Below are positions 54,978-63,695 of a DNA stretch of 64,000 bases, in pieces. Position 1 is the stretch's first letter. Every line of letters begins with the position of its first letter. This DNA comes from VAZQ01 sp963841705 (GTDB taxonomy: Bacteria > Pseudomonadota > Alphaproteobacteria > Rhizobiales > Xanthobacteraceae): NCBI GenBank assembly GCA_963841705.1, contig CAWJDY010000018.1:62001-126000 (forward strand). The letters run 5' to 3'. The position numbers and the translations under genes were made by a program. The notes under the pieces were generated by a model. The model worked only from the letters and a program-made list of their open reading frames with translations, made no database searches and was not told the origin of the DNA.

Positions 54978-55991
54978 ATGAATAAGAGCAATATGACAGA
55001 GAGGACTTTCGCCATCGCCCCCATGATGGAATGGACGGACCGGCATTGCCGGTTCTTCCACCGCCTGCTCACGCGGCGCGCGCGCATCTATACGGAGATG
55101 ATCACCACCGCCGCGGTGCTCCACGGCGACCGTGCACGGCTCCTTGCCTATGATCCGGCGGAGCATCCGCTCGCGCTTCAGCTCGGCGGCTCGCATCCGA
55201 GCGAGCTTGCGCATTGCGCGGAGATTGCAGCCGATTTCGGCTACGACGAGATCAATCTCAATGTCGGCTGCCCCTCCGACCGGGTGCAAGAGGGCCGCTT
55301 CGGCGCCTGCCTGATGGCGGAGCCGCTCCTCGTGGGCGACTGCGTCGCCGCCATGCGCGCGAAGGCGAAGATGCCGGTCACCGTTAAATGCCGCCTGGGG
55401 ATCGACGAGCAGGATCCCGAGGAGGCGTTGGGAGCGCTGACCTGCGCGCTGGAACAAGCGGGTGTGGCAGCGCTGATCGTGCACGCCCGCAAGGCCTGGC
55501 TCGCCGGGCTCTCTCCGCGCCAGAACCGGGAGGTTCCGCCGCTCGACTACAATCGCGTCTATCGTCTCAAGCGGGCCCATCCCAACCTGCCAGTCGTGCT
55601 CAATGGCGGCATCGCAGATCTCGCTCAGGCGAGCGATCACCTCGGGCGCGTCGATGGGGTCATGATGGGGCGCTCCGCCTACCAGGAGCCGTGGCGATTA
55701 TTGGAGGTCGACCATGTGTTGTTCGGGGAGCCGAGTCCGATTGCATCTCCGCACGCGGCAGCAGAGGCGCTGATCCCGTATATCGAGCGCGAGCTTGCGC
55801 GTGGCACGCGCCTGAGCGCGATGACGCGCCATGTGCTCGGGCTATTTCGGGGTGTCCCCGGCGCGCGTGCGTTTCGCCGCCATCTTGCGATCGAAGCGGT
55901 CAAACCGGGCGCAGCCATCGCCACCTTCCTCGCCGCTTTGCGCTTTGTTGTGGACGCCCATGTGCCGTTGCCGCACAGTGCGGCAGCCTGA
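54978..55991 (+). CDS. dusA: tRNA-dihydrouridine(20/20a) synthase
   Basis: A 337-residue flavoenzyme reducing U20/U20a in the tRNA D-loop. TIM-barrel FMN features: APMMEWTDRHCRFFHRLLTR, YTEMITTAAVLHGDRARLLA, the catalytic Cys in INLNVGCPSDRVQEGRFGAC, VKCRLGIDE, VHARKAWLAGLSPRQNREVP (a DusA-specific stretch) and GGIADLAQA, GVMMGRSAYQEPW. C-terminal helical tRNA-binding domain present. The 5' end of dusA is a documented attachment site for integrative elements, and a toxin-antitoxin remnant lies directly upstream here. Confidence 0.94.
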   Translation: MNKSNMTERTFAIAPMMEWTDRHCRFFHRLLTRRARIYTEMITTAAVLHGDRARLLAYDPAEHPLALQLGGSHPSELAHCAEIAADFGYDEINLNVGCPSDRVQEGRFGACLMAEPLLVGDCVAAMRAKAKMPVTVKCRLGIDEQDPEEALGALTCALEQAGVAALIVHARKAWLAGLSPRQNREVPPLDYNRVYRLKRAHPNLPVVLNGGIADLAQASDHLGRVDGVMMGRSAYQEPWRLLEVDHVLFGEPSPIASPHAAAEALIPYIERELARGTRLSAMTRHVLGLFRGVPGARAFRRHLAIEAVKPGAAIATFLAALRFVVDAHVPLPHSAAA

Positions 55992-56013
55992 CGGCAACCG
56001 AAGCGGAATTGCG

Positions 56014-56985
56014 ATGCATAGACGTCGTGCGCTGATCTTCGCCGCGTGCGGCGTGCTCACCTTCGCCTCGGGCGCTTCTGCGCAGGAGTATCCGAACGGC
56101 CCGATCCGCTTGCTCGTGGGATTTGCTGCCGGGGGCTCCTCGGACGTGCTTGCTCGTTCGGTAGCCAAGGCCCTGTCGGAAGGGCTCGGGCAATCGGTTG
56201 TTGTGGAGAACCGGCCTGGCGCCGGGGGCAATATCGCTGCTCAAGCCGTGGCGCGCGCCGAACCCGATGGTTACACCGCGCTGTTCGGGACCAACGGAAC
56301 ATTGGCAATCGGACCGGCGCTCTACAAGAATCTCAGATACGACCCGGTGCACGATCTTGCGCCCGTGGGCCTTCTGCACAAGCTCCCGAATGTGCTCATC
56401 GTCCATCCTTCCATTCCCGTCGCGAACCTGGCTGAGTTGATCGACTATGCTCGCCGCCGACCGGGGCAGCTTACCTTCGCCTCGGCAGGCGTAGGATCTG
56501 CATCGCATCTGGCCGGAGAGTTGCTGAAAGCTGCGGCAAATATCGATATTGTTCACGTGCCGTATAAGGGCGGAGGCGCCGCCCTGCCCGACTTGTTGTC
56601 GGGACGAGTGTCGATGATGATCGAGACGATTCCCAACGCCTTGCCAGTGGTGCGCAGCGGAATGGTGCGCGCACTGGCGGTGACCACGCCAATCCGATCC
56701 GCCGCCGCCCCCGACCTGCCGACCTTCGCGGAGGCGGGTCTCCAGAACTTTGACGTAAGCTCATGGACAGGGTTGTTCGTTCCCGCCGGCACGCCTCGCG
56801 CAATCGTCGGGCGCTTGAACGCGGAGACGGTCCGCATCGCAAGCGACCCGGACTATCTCGATCAACTGAAGACGCTCGGAACCGACGTCGCCTCCTCGAC
56901 TCCGGAAGGTCTTGGCGCGTTCATGGCCAAGGACATCGCGAATTGGACTGTGGCAGTCCAGCGCTCCGGTGCCAGCGCCGAGTAA
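56014..56985 (+). CDS. Tripartite tricarboxylate transporter binding protein (Bug/TctC family)
   Basis: A 323-residue periplasmic binding protein from MHRRRALIFAACGVLTFASG (ATG 56014, aagcgga upstream). Signal cleavage is near ASA-QEYPN. Core motifs: YPNGPIRLLVGFAAGGSSDV, VVENRPGAGGNIAAQAVARA, EPDGYTALFG and the ligand loop FASAGVGSASHLAGELLKAA. The open frame runs back into dusA, but only this start gives a signal peptide. A TauD dioxygenase and a TauE/SafE permease follow on the same strand, implying one catabolic unit. Confidence 0.9.
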   Translation: MHRRRALIFAACGVLTFASGASAQEYPNGPIRLLVGFAAGGSSDVLARSVAKALSEGLGQSVVVENRPGAGGNIAAQAVARAEPDGYTALFGTNGTLAIGPALYKNLRYDPVHDLAPVGLLHKLPNVLIVHPSIPVANLAELIDYARRRPGQLTFASAGVGSASHLAGELLKAAANIDIVHVPYKGGGAALPDLLSGRVSMMIETIPNALPVVRSGMVRALAVTTPIRSAAAPDLPTFAEAGLQNFDVSSWTGLFVPAGTPRAIVGRLNAETVRIASDPDYLDQLKTLGTDVASSTPEGLGAFMAKDIANWTVAVQRSGASAE

Positions 56986-57025
56986 TGCCCTGGACCAAAC
57001 ATGCATGCACAGTGATGGAGCCGTC

Positions 57026-57838
57026 ATGACCTATCACGCCATCAGCGTAACGCCTTGCTCTCCGCACATAGGAGCCGAAATCGGGGACATCGACCTGACA
57101 AGATCGTTGTCCAACCAGCAAGTCTCGGAGCTGCATCAAGCCTTCACGGATCACTTGGTCATTTTCTTCCGCGACCAGAAGATCAGCTTCGATGATCAGA
57201 TCAGGACAGCTGCGTATTTCGGCCCGCTTGGCCGCCATGTCGGCGCGAGCACTATCAGCAAGACGACCGACGATCCGTTCGTGCGCAAGTTCCACTACGA
57301 TGAGACCTCGAAAAAAATTTCCGGCGACAACTGGCACAGCGATCAATCCTGCGCGGCCATCCCGCCCCTTGGCAGCATGCTCTACAACCACACCGTCCCC
57401 CCGAACGGCGGCGGCGATACCATGTTCGCAAGCATGTATGCCGCATATGATGCGCTCTCTCCGCGCATGAAGAGCTATCTCGAGGGCTTGACAGCGACGC
57501 ACGACGGCACGCGCGTGTTCGGGCCGGGTACCCCGATTTCCGTGCACCCGGTGATCGTGCGTCATCCCGTCAGCGGCAAGAAGCTGATTTACGTCAACAC
57601 GGATTTCACGTCACACATCAACGAGCTCCCGCGCGCCGAGGGCGACCGCATCCTGCAATTCCTTTACGACCACTGCGCTTGCGACGAGTGGGTCTTCCGG
57701 TTCCGATGGCGTCCTCACTCCATCGCCTTCTGGGATAACCGCTGCACCCATCACAAGGCGATCTGGGACTATTGGCCCAACGTGAGGTCCGGATATCGGG
57801 TCCAGGTGGAAGGCACCGCGCCTCCGGTGGCGGAGTGA
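57026..57838 (+). CDS. TauD/TfdA-family Fe(II)/2-oxoglutarate dioxygenase
   Basis: A 270-residue dioxygenase from MTYHAISVTPCSPHIGAEIG (ATG 57026, ribosome site ggag). Iron ligands: H-x-D in NWHSDQS and the distal His of WDNRCTHHKAIWDYW; the Arg in VRSGYRVQVEG binds 2-oxoglutarate. It begins 40 bp after the Bug gene and is followed by a TauE/SafE permease. The combination suggests oxidation of a sulfonate or similar carboxylate with export of the released anion; the substrate is unproven. Confidence 0.9.
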   Translation: MTYHAISVTPCSPHIGAEIGDIDLTRSLSNQQVSELHQAFTDHLVIFFRDQKISFDDQIRTAAYFGPLGRHVGASTISKTTDDPFVRKFHYDETSKKISGDNWHSDQSCAAIPPLGSMLYNHTVPPNGGGDTMFASMYAAYDALSPRMKSYLEGLTATHDGTRVFGPGTPISVHPVIVRHPVSGKKLIYVNTDFTSHINELPRAEGDRILQFLYDHCACDEWVFRFRWRPHSIAFWDNRCTHHKAIWDYWPNVRSGYRVQVEGTAPPVAE

Positions 57839-57994
57839 GGGCCGAGGAGCGGCGCCGTTCGGACCGCTGCCTTGCTCGGTTGGTTGCCGCAGCGCCCAAC
57901 AGCGAGCGCGGTCGCACTCTCGCCCCAGACAACCGACCAGCGCACAAACAAGCGGTCTGACCCTGCTGCTCGGACACTGGACTGGGAGCGCGAA

Positions 57995-58828
57995 GTGATT
58001 TTCGGTACGCCGATAGGCGAGTTTCTGCTGCTTGCAGCATTGATTGTCGCTGGTGGGCTGGTCACAGGGCTGTTGGCGGGACTGTTCGGAATCGGTGGGG
58101 GAGCCCTTATTGTCCCCGTTCTCTACGAAGTGTTCAGTGCCCTCGGCATGCCCGACGAGGTGCGTTTTCAACTTTGCGTCGGCACCTCGCTTGCCATCAT
58201 TGTGCCGACGAACGTGCTGTCCTTTCGCGCCCATCGTGAGCGCGGCGCCGTGGTGATGGAAGTGGTGCGTACCTGGACCGTGCCGGCGATCGCGGGCGTT
58301 GCCACCGGTTCGGCCATTGCGGCGTTCGCGCCCGGCGCGGTGCTCAAGCTCGCCTTCGTTCTGATTGCGAGCGTGATCGCAACCAAGCTTCTGCTGGGGC
58401 GCGAGAGCTGGCAACTGTCGAGCTCACTTCCTGGCCGTATCGGCATGATCGGCTACGGCTTCTGCGTCGGCCTGTGTTCCTCGCTGATGGGTATCAGCGG
58501 CGGATCGATTTCCAACATGATCCTGACCCTGCATGGAATGTCGATGCACAAGGCAGTGGCGACCTCCTCCGGACTGGGGGTTCCGATCTCCATTGCCGGC
58601 ACGGTCGGCTATGTGCTTGCCGGCCTCCCGCAGCAGGCGCTTATGCCGCCTCTTTCGATTGGCTTTGTGTCGCTCATCGGATTTGCGCTGATGGCGCCGA
58701 TCTCGAGCGTCACCGCGCCCTACGGTGCTCGCCTTGCGCACGCTTTGTCCAAGCGTCGGCTGGAGATCGCCTTCGGCTGCTTTCTCCTGCTGGCCTGCAC
58801 GCGCTTCCTCGCGAGCCTCCTCGCATGA
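57995..58828 (+). CDS. TauE/SafE family sulfite/anion permease
   Basis: A 277-residue membrane protein from GTG 57995 (ribosome site gggagcg); the frame is open to 57872 without membrane-like sequence. About eight hydrophobic helices in two repeats are visible, each with the family Gly-rich turn: GLLAGLFGIGGGALIVPVLY in the first and CVGLCSSLMGISGGSISNMI in the second. Members move sulfite, sulfoacetate or other organic anions. It closes the Bug-TauD set, consistent with disposal of sulfite if the dioxygenase attacks a sulfonate. Confidence 0.9.
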   Translation: MIFGTPIGEFLLLAALIVAGGLVTGLLAGLFGIGGGALIVPVLYEVFSALGMPDEVRFQLCVGTSLAIIVPTNVLSFRAHRERGAVVMEVVRTWTVPAIAGVATGSAIAAFAPGAVLKLAFVLIASVIATKLLLGRESWQLSSSLPGRIGMIGYGFCVGLCSSLMGISGGSISNMILTLHGMSMHKAVATSSGLGVPISIAGTVGYVLAGLPQQALMPPLSIGFVSLIGFALMAPISSVTAPYGARLAHALSKRRLEIAFGCFLLLACTRFLASLLA

Positions 58829-58850
58829 TGGGTCAGCTCAGACTTTTGCT

Positions 58851-58926
58851 CTTCGTAGGGGCGACGCACTGCGTCGCCCGCGTTGCGCGTTGAGAACGGG
58901 CGAGGCAATGCCTCGCCCCTACGAAG
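58851..58926. repeat. 76-bp nested palindrome (REP/MITE-like)
   Basis: CTTCGTAGGGGCGACGCACT, then GCGTCGCCCG, is mirrored by CGGGCGAGGCAATGCCTCGC, then CCCTACGAAG. The ~30-bp arms are complementary with a few mismatches, and each arm is itself palindromic (GGGCGACGCACTGCGTCGCCC; GGCGAGGCAATGCCTCGCC). The short linker is CGTTGCGCGTTGAGAA. It lies between convergent genes and could terminate both. Confidence 0.75.
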
Positions 58927-58947
58927 AACGTTCCACCAGCTCGCAGC

Positions 58948-59646
58948 CTATGGATACCCTCGCAGCAGCAGCCGGTCGCCGCGCACCTCCCAGCTTTCCA
59001 GCCGGTTGAGGAAGCTCATCCCGAGAAGACTTGTGCGCAGCGCGCCGGGCGAGGCCACCAGCGCCGGCACCGACCGCTCGGTAAGCCCGCCGATCGAAAC
59101 CCGGTCCAGCGTGACGGGCGCCGCGCGCGCCAACCCGTTCGCAGTATCGACGGTGACGGAGTATTTGAGCACTTCGAGCGGCAGGCCGGCAGCGCGCGCC
59201 GCCTCGTGGGTAAGCACGACGGCACTCGCTCCCGTATCGAGCACCATATTGATGCGTGCGCCGTTGACCTGCCCCACGACGGAGAAGCTGCCGCCTGAGC
59301 CGCGGGCAATCTGGACGGTGCGGCCCTTGGTCACCGCGCGGCCGGGCAGGAACTCCGCGAGCACTTGATCGGCTACGCCGCGCAACTCGGTGCGATAGGT
59401 ATAGCAGAGCGCCAGCGCGCTCGCGAGCAAGAGCCACAGAATGGCGGACCGCAGCGCGTGCGAAAACCGATAGCGATAAAGCCCAACCGCCACGATAACG
59501 GCAAGCGCGAGCGCCATGATCTTGGTATCGATCGATGACTCATCCCAGCGGATGAGCTCGGCCCAGGCCCCTTCATGCTGCCGAAGCAGCACGACGAAGA
59601 GCACAATCGCGGCAAGCGTCAGCAGAAGTGAGAGCAGGCGGCGCAC
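58948..59646 (-). CDS. Membrane-anchored retropepsin-like aspartic protease (TIGR02281 type)
   Basis: A 232-residue protein. Three hydrophobic helices lie at the N-terminus (about 3-22, 43-59, 68-85), then a periplasmic retropepsin-like domain with the active-site triad motif NMVLDTGASAVVLT and the family strands GSFSVVGQVNGARI, VDTANGLARAAPVTLDRVSI and LLGMSFLNRLESWEV. It would act as a dimer, one Asp from each subunit. The biological role of this alphaproteobacterial family is not established. Convergent with the TauE/SafE gene across the palindrome. Confidence 0.88.
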   Translation of the reverse strand: MRRLLSLLLTLAAIVLFVVLLRQHEGAWAELIRWDESSIDTKIMALALAVIVAVGLYRYRFSHALRSAILWLLLASALALCYTYRTELRGVADQVLAEFLPGRAVTKGRTVQIARGSGGSFSVVGQVNGARINMVLDTGASAVVLTHEAARAAGLPLEVLKYSVTVDTANGLARAAPVTLDRVSIGGLTERSVPALVASPGALRTSLLGMSFLNRLESWEVRGDRLLLRGYP

Positions 59647-59820
59647 GACGCCTGTATGTCTTACCGTTATCCGAACAGCAATCCGCGCAGCGTGCTGGGG
59701 CGTGACGTCTGCCGGAGCACTGGGTGGCTCGGCGTCGCCGGCTGCTGGCTCAATTCGCTCGCAACCGGCATAGGATCATGTTCATCGCGCGAGCGCGCGA
59801 CTGCTCTTGTTTGATCGTTA

Positions 59821-59890
59821 TCCTGCTCTGTCCGTCTGTCGAGCATGTCCTTTCGCAAACCGGCTCCCATTCCTGCAGAACATGCTCTGG
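59821..59890 (-). repeat. Intergenic palindromic repeat (RIME-like), copy 3
   Basis: TCCTGCTCTGTCCGTCTGTC, GAGCATGTCCTTTCGCAAAC, CGG and CAGAACATGCTCTGG match the reverse complement of the repeat at 5981-6110 in a shortened form; the ends GAGCATGTCC and GAACATGCTC pair. The rest of the 399-bp gap 59647-60045 has no gene I can support; a small palindrome (GCTTAAG..GCTTAAG) lies near 59920. Confidence 0.62.
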
Positions 59891-60045
59891 ACAATTCGGG
59901 CCAAGCTCTCGCAAAAAGCTTAAGGGCAGGCTTAAGGTCGGGATTCCATGGAGTGGTTAACGATCGCTTGCACGGAGCGGCGATCCGGCGCTTGATGTGA
60001 CCGCGTCTGGACTTTCCCCATCAACGCCGGCGGGAGCGACAAGGC

Positions 60046-60657
60046 ATGAATTTGTACGATAGCGGGCGCGCGCCCAATCCTCGGCGGACCCGGGTTTTCC
60101 TCGCGGAAAAAGGGATCAAGGTGCCGCTCCAGCAGGTCGATCTCGGGGCGCTGGAGCACATGTCGGCGGCCTATGCCGCTATCAATCCCTTGAAGCGCGT
60201 TCCTGCGCTAGTCCTCGACGACGGCAGCGTCATCACGGAATCCATTGCTATCTGTCGCTATTTCGAGGCGCTGCAGCCCGATCCCCCTCTGTTCGGCCGT
60301 ACCGCCCTTGAAATCGCACGCATCGAGATGTGGAATTGGCGGATGGAGCTGCACCTCCTATTCCCCGTCTCCCATGTGTTTCGACACACCCATCCGGCGA
60401 TGCAAGCGATGGAGGTACCGCAGATCCTGGAATGGGCGGAAGCGAACAAGCCGCGGATCCTCGAATTCATCGCCTTGCTCGATATTGAGCTCGCGCAGCG
60501 CCCATTCATCGCGGGCGACGCCTTGAGCGTTGCCGATATTACCGGGCTCATCGCTCTCGACTTCATGAAACCCGCAAAGCTCACGGTCCCGGACGAGCTC
60601 AAGCAGCTCAGGCGCTGGCATGCCGAGCTTTCGGCTCGCCCCAGCGCTGCAGCCTGA
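60046..60657 (+). CDS. Glutathione S-transferase family protein
   Basis: A 203-residue cytosolic GST. The N-terminal thioredoxin-like domain (about 1-80) begins MNLYDSGRAPNPRRTRVFLA and carries the glutathione gamma-Glu site VPALVLDDGSVITESIAICR with the conserved cis-Pro and E-S pair. The all-helical C-terminal domain follows, with RPFIAGDALSVADITGLIAL. It is followed only 4 bp later by a metallo-beta-lactamase-fold hydrolase gene, suggesting a paired detoxification role. Confidence 0.92.
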   Translation: MNLYDSGRAPNPRRTRVFLAEKGIKVPLQQVDLGALEHMSAAYAAINPLKRVPALVLDDGSVITESIAICRYFEALQPDPPLFGRTALEIARIEMWNWRMELHLLFPVSHVFRHTHPAMQAMEVPQILEWAEANKPRILEFIALLDIELAQRPFIAGDALSVADITGLIALDFMKPAKLTVPDELKQLRRWHAELSARPSAAA

Positions 60658-60661
60658 CTTC

Positions 60662-61405
60662 ATGCGGCTTATCATCCTCGGATCGGGGGATGCCTTCGGC
60701 TCGGGAGGACGCTTCAACACCTGTTTCTTCCTCGAGACAGCAAAAGGAAACCTGGTCGTTGATTTCGGCGCATCATCCCTGGTCGCGCTCAAGCTGCATA
60801 ACCTCGATCCGAACCAGATCGATGGTATCCTGCTCTCGCACCTGCATGGGGATCATTTTGGCGGGCTGCCGTTCCTGCTGCTCGACGCTCAATTCCTCGC
60901 CCGACGCGAGCGGCCACTGCTGATTGCCGGGCCACCCGGAACCCGGGCGCGGCTCGATCAGGCCTGCGAGGTGTTCTTTCCGCTGTCCACCCTCAATAAG
61001 TGGCGGTTTTCCTGGTCCGTGATCGAATTGCCCGTAGGTGCATCGAGCGAGTTTGTCGATCATTCAGTAACGACGGCGGAGGTGTCGCATTTCTCCGGCG
61101 CTCCCTCGACCGCTGTCCGCATCTCGGACGGTAGAAAGGTGTTCGCGTATTCCGGCGATACCGAATGGGTAGATGCGCTGAGCCTGATCGCCAAAGGAGC
61201 CGATCTCTTTATCCTGGAATGCTACGCTGACTCAGGACCTGCGAGCGGCCACATGACCTGGACGATTCTCAAGCAGCAACTCGGCAGGCTGAATGCGCAC
61301 CGGATCATGCTCACCCACATGAATCCTACCATGCTGGCGCGATTGGACGAAGTGCGCGCTCATGGCCTGCTTGCCGCTGCCGACGGCGCCATCGTGGAGT
61401 TTTGA
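60662..61405 (+). CDS. MBL-fold metallo-hydrolase (RNase Z-like branch)
   Basis: A 247-residue metallo-hydrolase from MRLIILGSGDAFGSGGRFNT (ATG 60662, 4 bp after the GST stop). The di-zinc motif is SHLHGDHFGG (HxHxDH); later metal ligands are the His in AEVSHFSGAPS, the Asp in FAYSGDTEWVD and the His in LTHMNPTML. The GSGDAFGSGGR opening is that of RNase Z/arylsulfatase-like MBL proteins. It is probably a cytoplasmic hydrolase cotranscribed with the GST. The substrate is unknown. Confidence 0.88.
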   Translation: MRLIILGSGDAFGSGGRFNTCFFLETAKGNLVVDFGASSLVALKLHNLDPNQIDGILLSHLHGDHFGGLPFLLLDAQFLARRERPLLIAGPPGTRARLDQACEVFFPLSTLNKWRFSWSVIELPVGASSEFVDHSVTTAEVSHFSGAPSTAVRISDGRKVFAYSGDTEWVDALSLIAKGADLFILECYADSGPASGHMTWTILKQQLGRLNAHRIMLTHMNPTMLARLDEVRAHGLLAAADGAIVEF

Positions 61406-61411
61406 AACCGA

Positions 61412-62281
61412 CTACCGCTCCAGCCGGGCGATCAAGCTGGACGTATCCCAGCGCCTGCCGCCCATCTTCTGCACCTCGGCATAGAATTGATCGACCAGCG
61501 CCGCCACCGGCAGGCTCGCGCCATTCCTGCGCGCTTCGCTCAGGCAAATGGAAAGGTCCTTGCGCATCCAGTCGACGGCAAAGCCGAACTCGAACTTCCC
61601 CGCCGCCATCGTCTTGTAGCGGTTCTCCATTTGCCAGGACTGGGCGGCGCCCTTCGATATCGTCTCGACCACCATATCGACGTCGAGCCCCGCTCTTTTT
61701 GCAAAATGAATTGCCTCGGAGAGGCCCTGCACCAGCCCCGCGATACAAATCTGGTTCACCATCTTTGTGAGCTGGCCGGCACCGGCGCCCCCGAGGAGCT
61801 TGCACATGCGCGCATAGGCGGCGATCACCTTCTCGGCGCGAGCATAGGGGGCGGCATCACCGCCGCACATGACGGTCAAGACACCGTTCTCGGCACCGGC
61901 CTGTCCGCCTGAGACAGGTGCGTCGATGAAATCGAAGCCGCGCTTCTTTGCTTCGGCATGAAGCTCGCGTGCAATCTCCGCCGAGGCCGTGGTGTGGTCG
62001 ATGAACACCGCGCCCCTCGCTGTGCCTTGATAAGCTCCGTTCGGTCCGAGAGTCACTTCGCGCAGATCGTTGTCGTTGCCAACGCAACATAGAACGAAGT
62101 CCTGCCCCTCGGATGCGGTTTTGGGCGTCGGGGCCGCGTGTCCGCCGTACTGGGAAACCCATTTCTCGGCCTTCGCCGCAGTGCGGTTGTATACCGTGAC
62201 CTCATGGCCGCCTTTGTTCTTGAGGTGCCCTGCCATGGGATAGCCCATCACGCCGAGGCCGAGAAACGCTACCTTCGCCAT
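61412..62281 (-). CDS. NAD(P)-dependent beta-hydroxyacid dehydrogenase (3-hydroxyisobutyrate dehydrogenase-like)
   Basis: A 289-residue oxidoreductase. NAD(P) site FLGLGVMGYPMAGHLKNKGG, substrate-binding FIDAPVSGGQAGAENGVLTV, catalytic Lys in GAGQLTKMVNQICIAG and the C-terminal SLPVAALVDQFY are all present. It oxidises 3-hydroxyisobutyrate, tartronate semialdehyde or similar beta-hydroxyacids; the sequence alone does not decide which. It converges with the MBL gene, ends 6 bp apart. Confidence 0.92.
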   Translation of the reverse strand: MAKVAFLGLGVMGYPMAGHLKNKGGHEVTVYNRTAAKAEKWVSQYGGHAAPTPKTASEGQDFVLCCVGNDNDLREVTLGPNGAYQGTARGAVFIDHTTASAEIARELHAEAKKRGFDFIDAPVSGGQAGAENGVLTVMCGGDAAPYARAEKVIAAYARMCKLLGGAGAGQLTKMVNQICIAGLVQGLSEAIHFAKRAGLDVDMVVETISKGAAQSWQMENRYKTMAAGKFEFGFAVDWMRKDLSICLSEARRNGASLPVAALVDQFYAEVQKMGGRRWDTSSLIARLER

Positions 62282-62356
62282 TTCTGCTCTCCATGCCTAT
62301 ATCCCGTGTGATTGCGACGCCGCGGCGCGGACTGTCAACTATCTCGCGAGGGTCTC

Positions 62357-63496
62357 ATGTCGGTTTCAAAGGAGCAGGTGCTCGCCGCGCTCGAGGGCGT
62401 AAAGTCTCCTGACGGCATGCCGCTTCCCCGCAGCGGCACTCTCTCCGAAGTCGTCGCCGGCGAGGGCAAGGTGTTTTTCTCGATCACGGTCGACGCCGAT
62501 GCGGTCCAGGCATGGGAGGCGATACGCAAGCGAGCGGAGGCAGCGGTGCGAGCGCTGCCGGGCGTGCAATCCGCCCTGGTAGCGCTTACCGCGGAGCGCA
62601 AGGCCGGCGCTGCTGGGCCGCGTCCGGCGCCGCGCGCCGCCCCGGCTCCGCATACCCCCCCGCCTCCCCGTGCCGCGGGACGCAACGAATCCGTGCAGGG
62701 CATACCCGGCGTAGAGGCGATAATCGCCGTGGCTTCGGGCAAGGGCGGAGTGGGCAAGTCGACCACCGCGGTCAATCTGGCGCTCGGACTGAGCGTCCTG
62801 GGACTGCGGGTCGGGATCCTCGATGCCGATATCTATGGACCTTCCATGCCCAAGCTTCTTGCCATCAGGGAGCGCCCGCAAACCATTGGTGGAACCCGGC
62901 TTAAACCGATCACGCGCTATGGACTCTCGGTGATGTCCATCGGCTTCCTCATCGACGAGGAAACACCGATGATCTGGCGAGGTCCGATGGTGATCTCAGC
63001 GCTCACCCAGATGTTGCGGGAGGTCGAGTGGGGGACACTGGACGTCATGGTGGTGGATATGCCGCCGGGGACCGGCGATGCCCAGCTGACCATGGCACAG
63101 CAGGTGCCGCTCAAAGGTGCCGTGATCGTATCGACGCCGCAGGATCTGGCGCTCATCGATGCCCGGCGCGGGATTTCCATGTTCAAGCGCGTCAATGTCC
63201 CGGTGCTCGGGATCGTGGAGAACATGAGCTATTTCCTGTGCCCGCAGTGCGGCACGCGCTCCGATGTTTTCGGCCATGGCGGCGCGCGGGACGAGGCGCA
63301 ACGGCAGGGTGTGCCGTTTCTGGGCGAAGTGCCGCTGCACATGGCGATCAGGGAAAAATCCGACGCGGGCTTGCCGGTGGTCGCAACCGAGCCGGACGGA
63401 CCTCATGCGGCTGCTTACCGCAGCATCGCTGTCGCGGTCCGCGATCAGCTCAAGGTGGGCGGGCGAGCCGCGCCGAGGATCGTCATTGAAGCCTGA
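62357..63496 (+). CDS. Mrp/ApbC family Fe-S cluster carrier ATPase
   Basis: A 379-residue P-loop scaffold that carries iron-sulfur clusters to apoproteins. The N-terminal MIP18/DUF59-like domain (about 1-85) is followed by a Pro/Ala-rich linker, then the ATPase: deviant Walker A ASGKGGVGKSTTAVNLA, LDADIYGPSMPKLL, VVDMPPGTGDAQLT and ENMSYFLCPQCG with the cluster-binding CxxC. The start MSVSKEQVLAALEGVKSPDG (62357) has gaggg upstream; the frame is open to 62312. Divergent from the dehydrogenase across 75 bp. Confidence 0.95.
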   Translation: MSVSKEQVLAALEGVKSPDGMPLPRSGTLSEVVAGEGKVFFSITVDADAVQAWEAIRKRAEAAVRALPGVQSALVALTAERKAGAAGPRPAPRAAPAPHTPPPPRAAGRNESVQGIPGVEAIIAVASGKGGVGKSTTAVNLALGLSVLGLRVGILDADIYGPSMPKLLAIRERPQTIGGTRLKPITRYGLSVMSIGFLIDEETPMIWRGPMVISALTQMLREVEWGTLDVMVVDMPPGTGDAQLTMAQQVPLKGAVIVSTPQDLALIDARRGISMFKRVNVPVLGIVENMSYFLCPQCGTRSDVFGHGGARDEAQRQGVPFLGEVPLHMAIREKSDAGLPVVATEPDGPHAAAYRSIAVAVRDQLKVGGRAAPRIVIEA

Positions 63497-63695
63497 AGCC
63501 TAACAGCAGGACCTCATCCGTGCCCATCCAGCGGGCCGCGGATCCATCGTAGCCGCACGCTGCGTGCGGATGGATCTGCCGCAGGCATTCCCTCTTGCGC
63601 CAAATCGCTCCACCAGACAATCTAGCCCTCCGGAACGTGGCGCGGGTGCTGTCATGGCATTCAACGCGTCACGCGTGCACGGAGGAACAGCCCAA

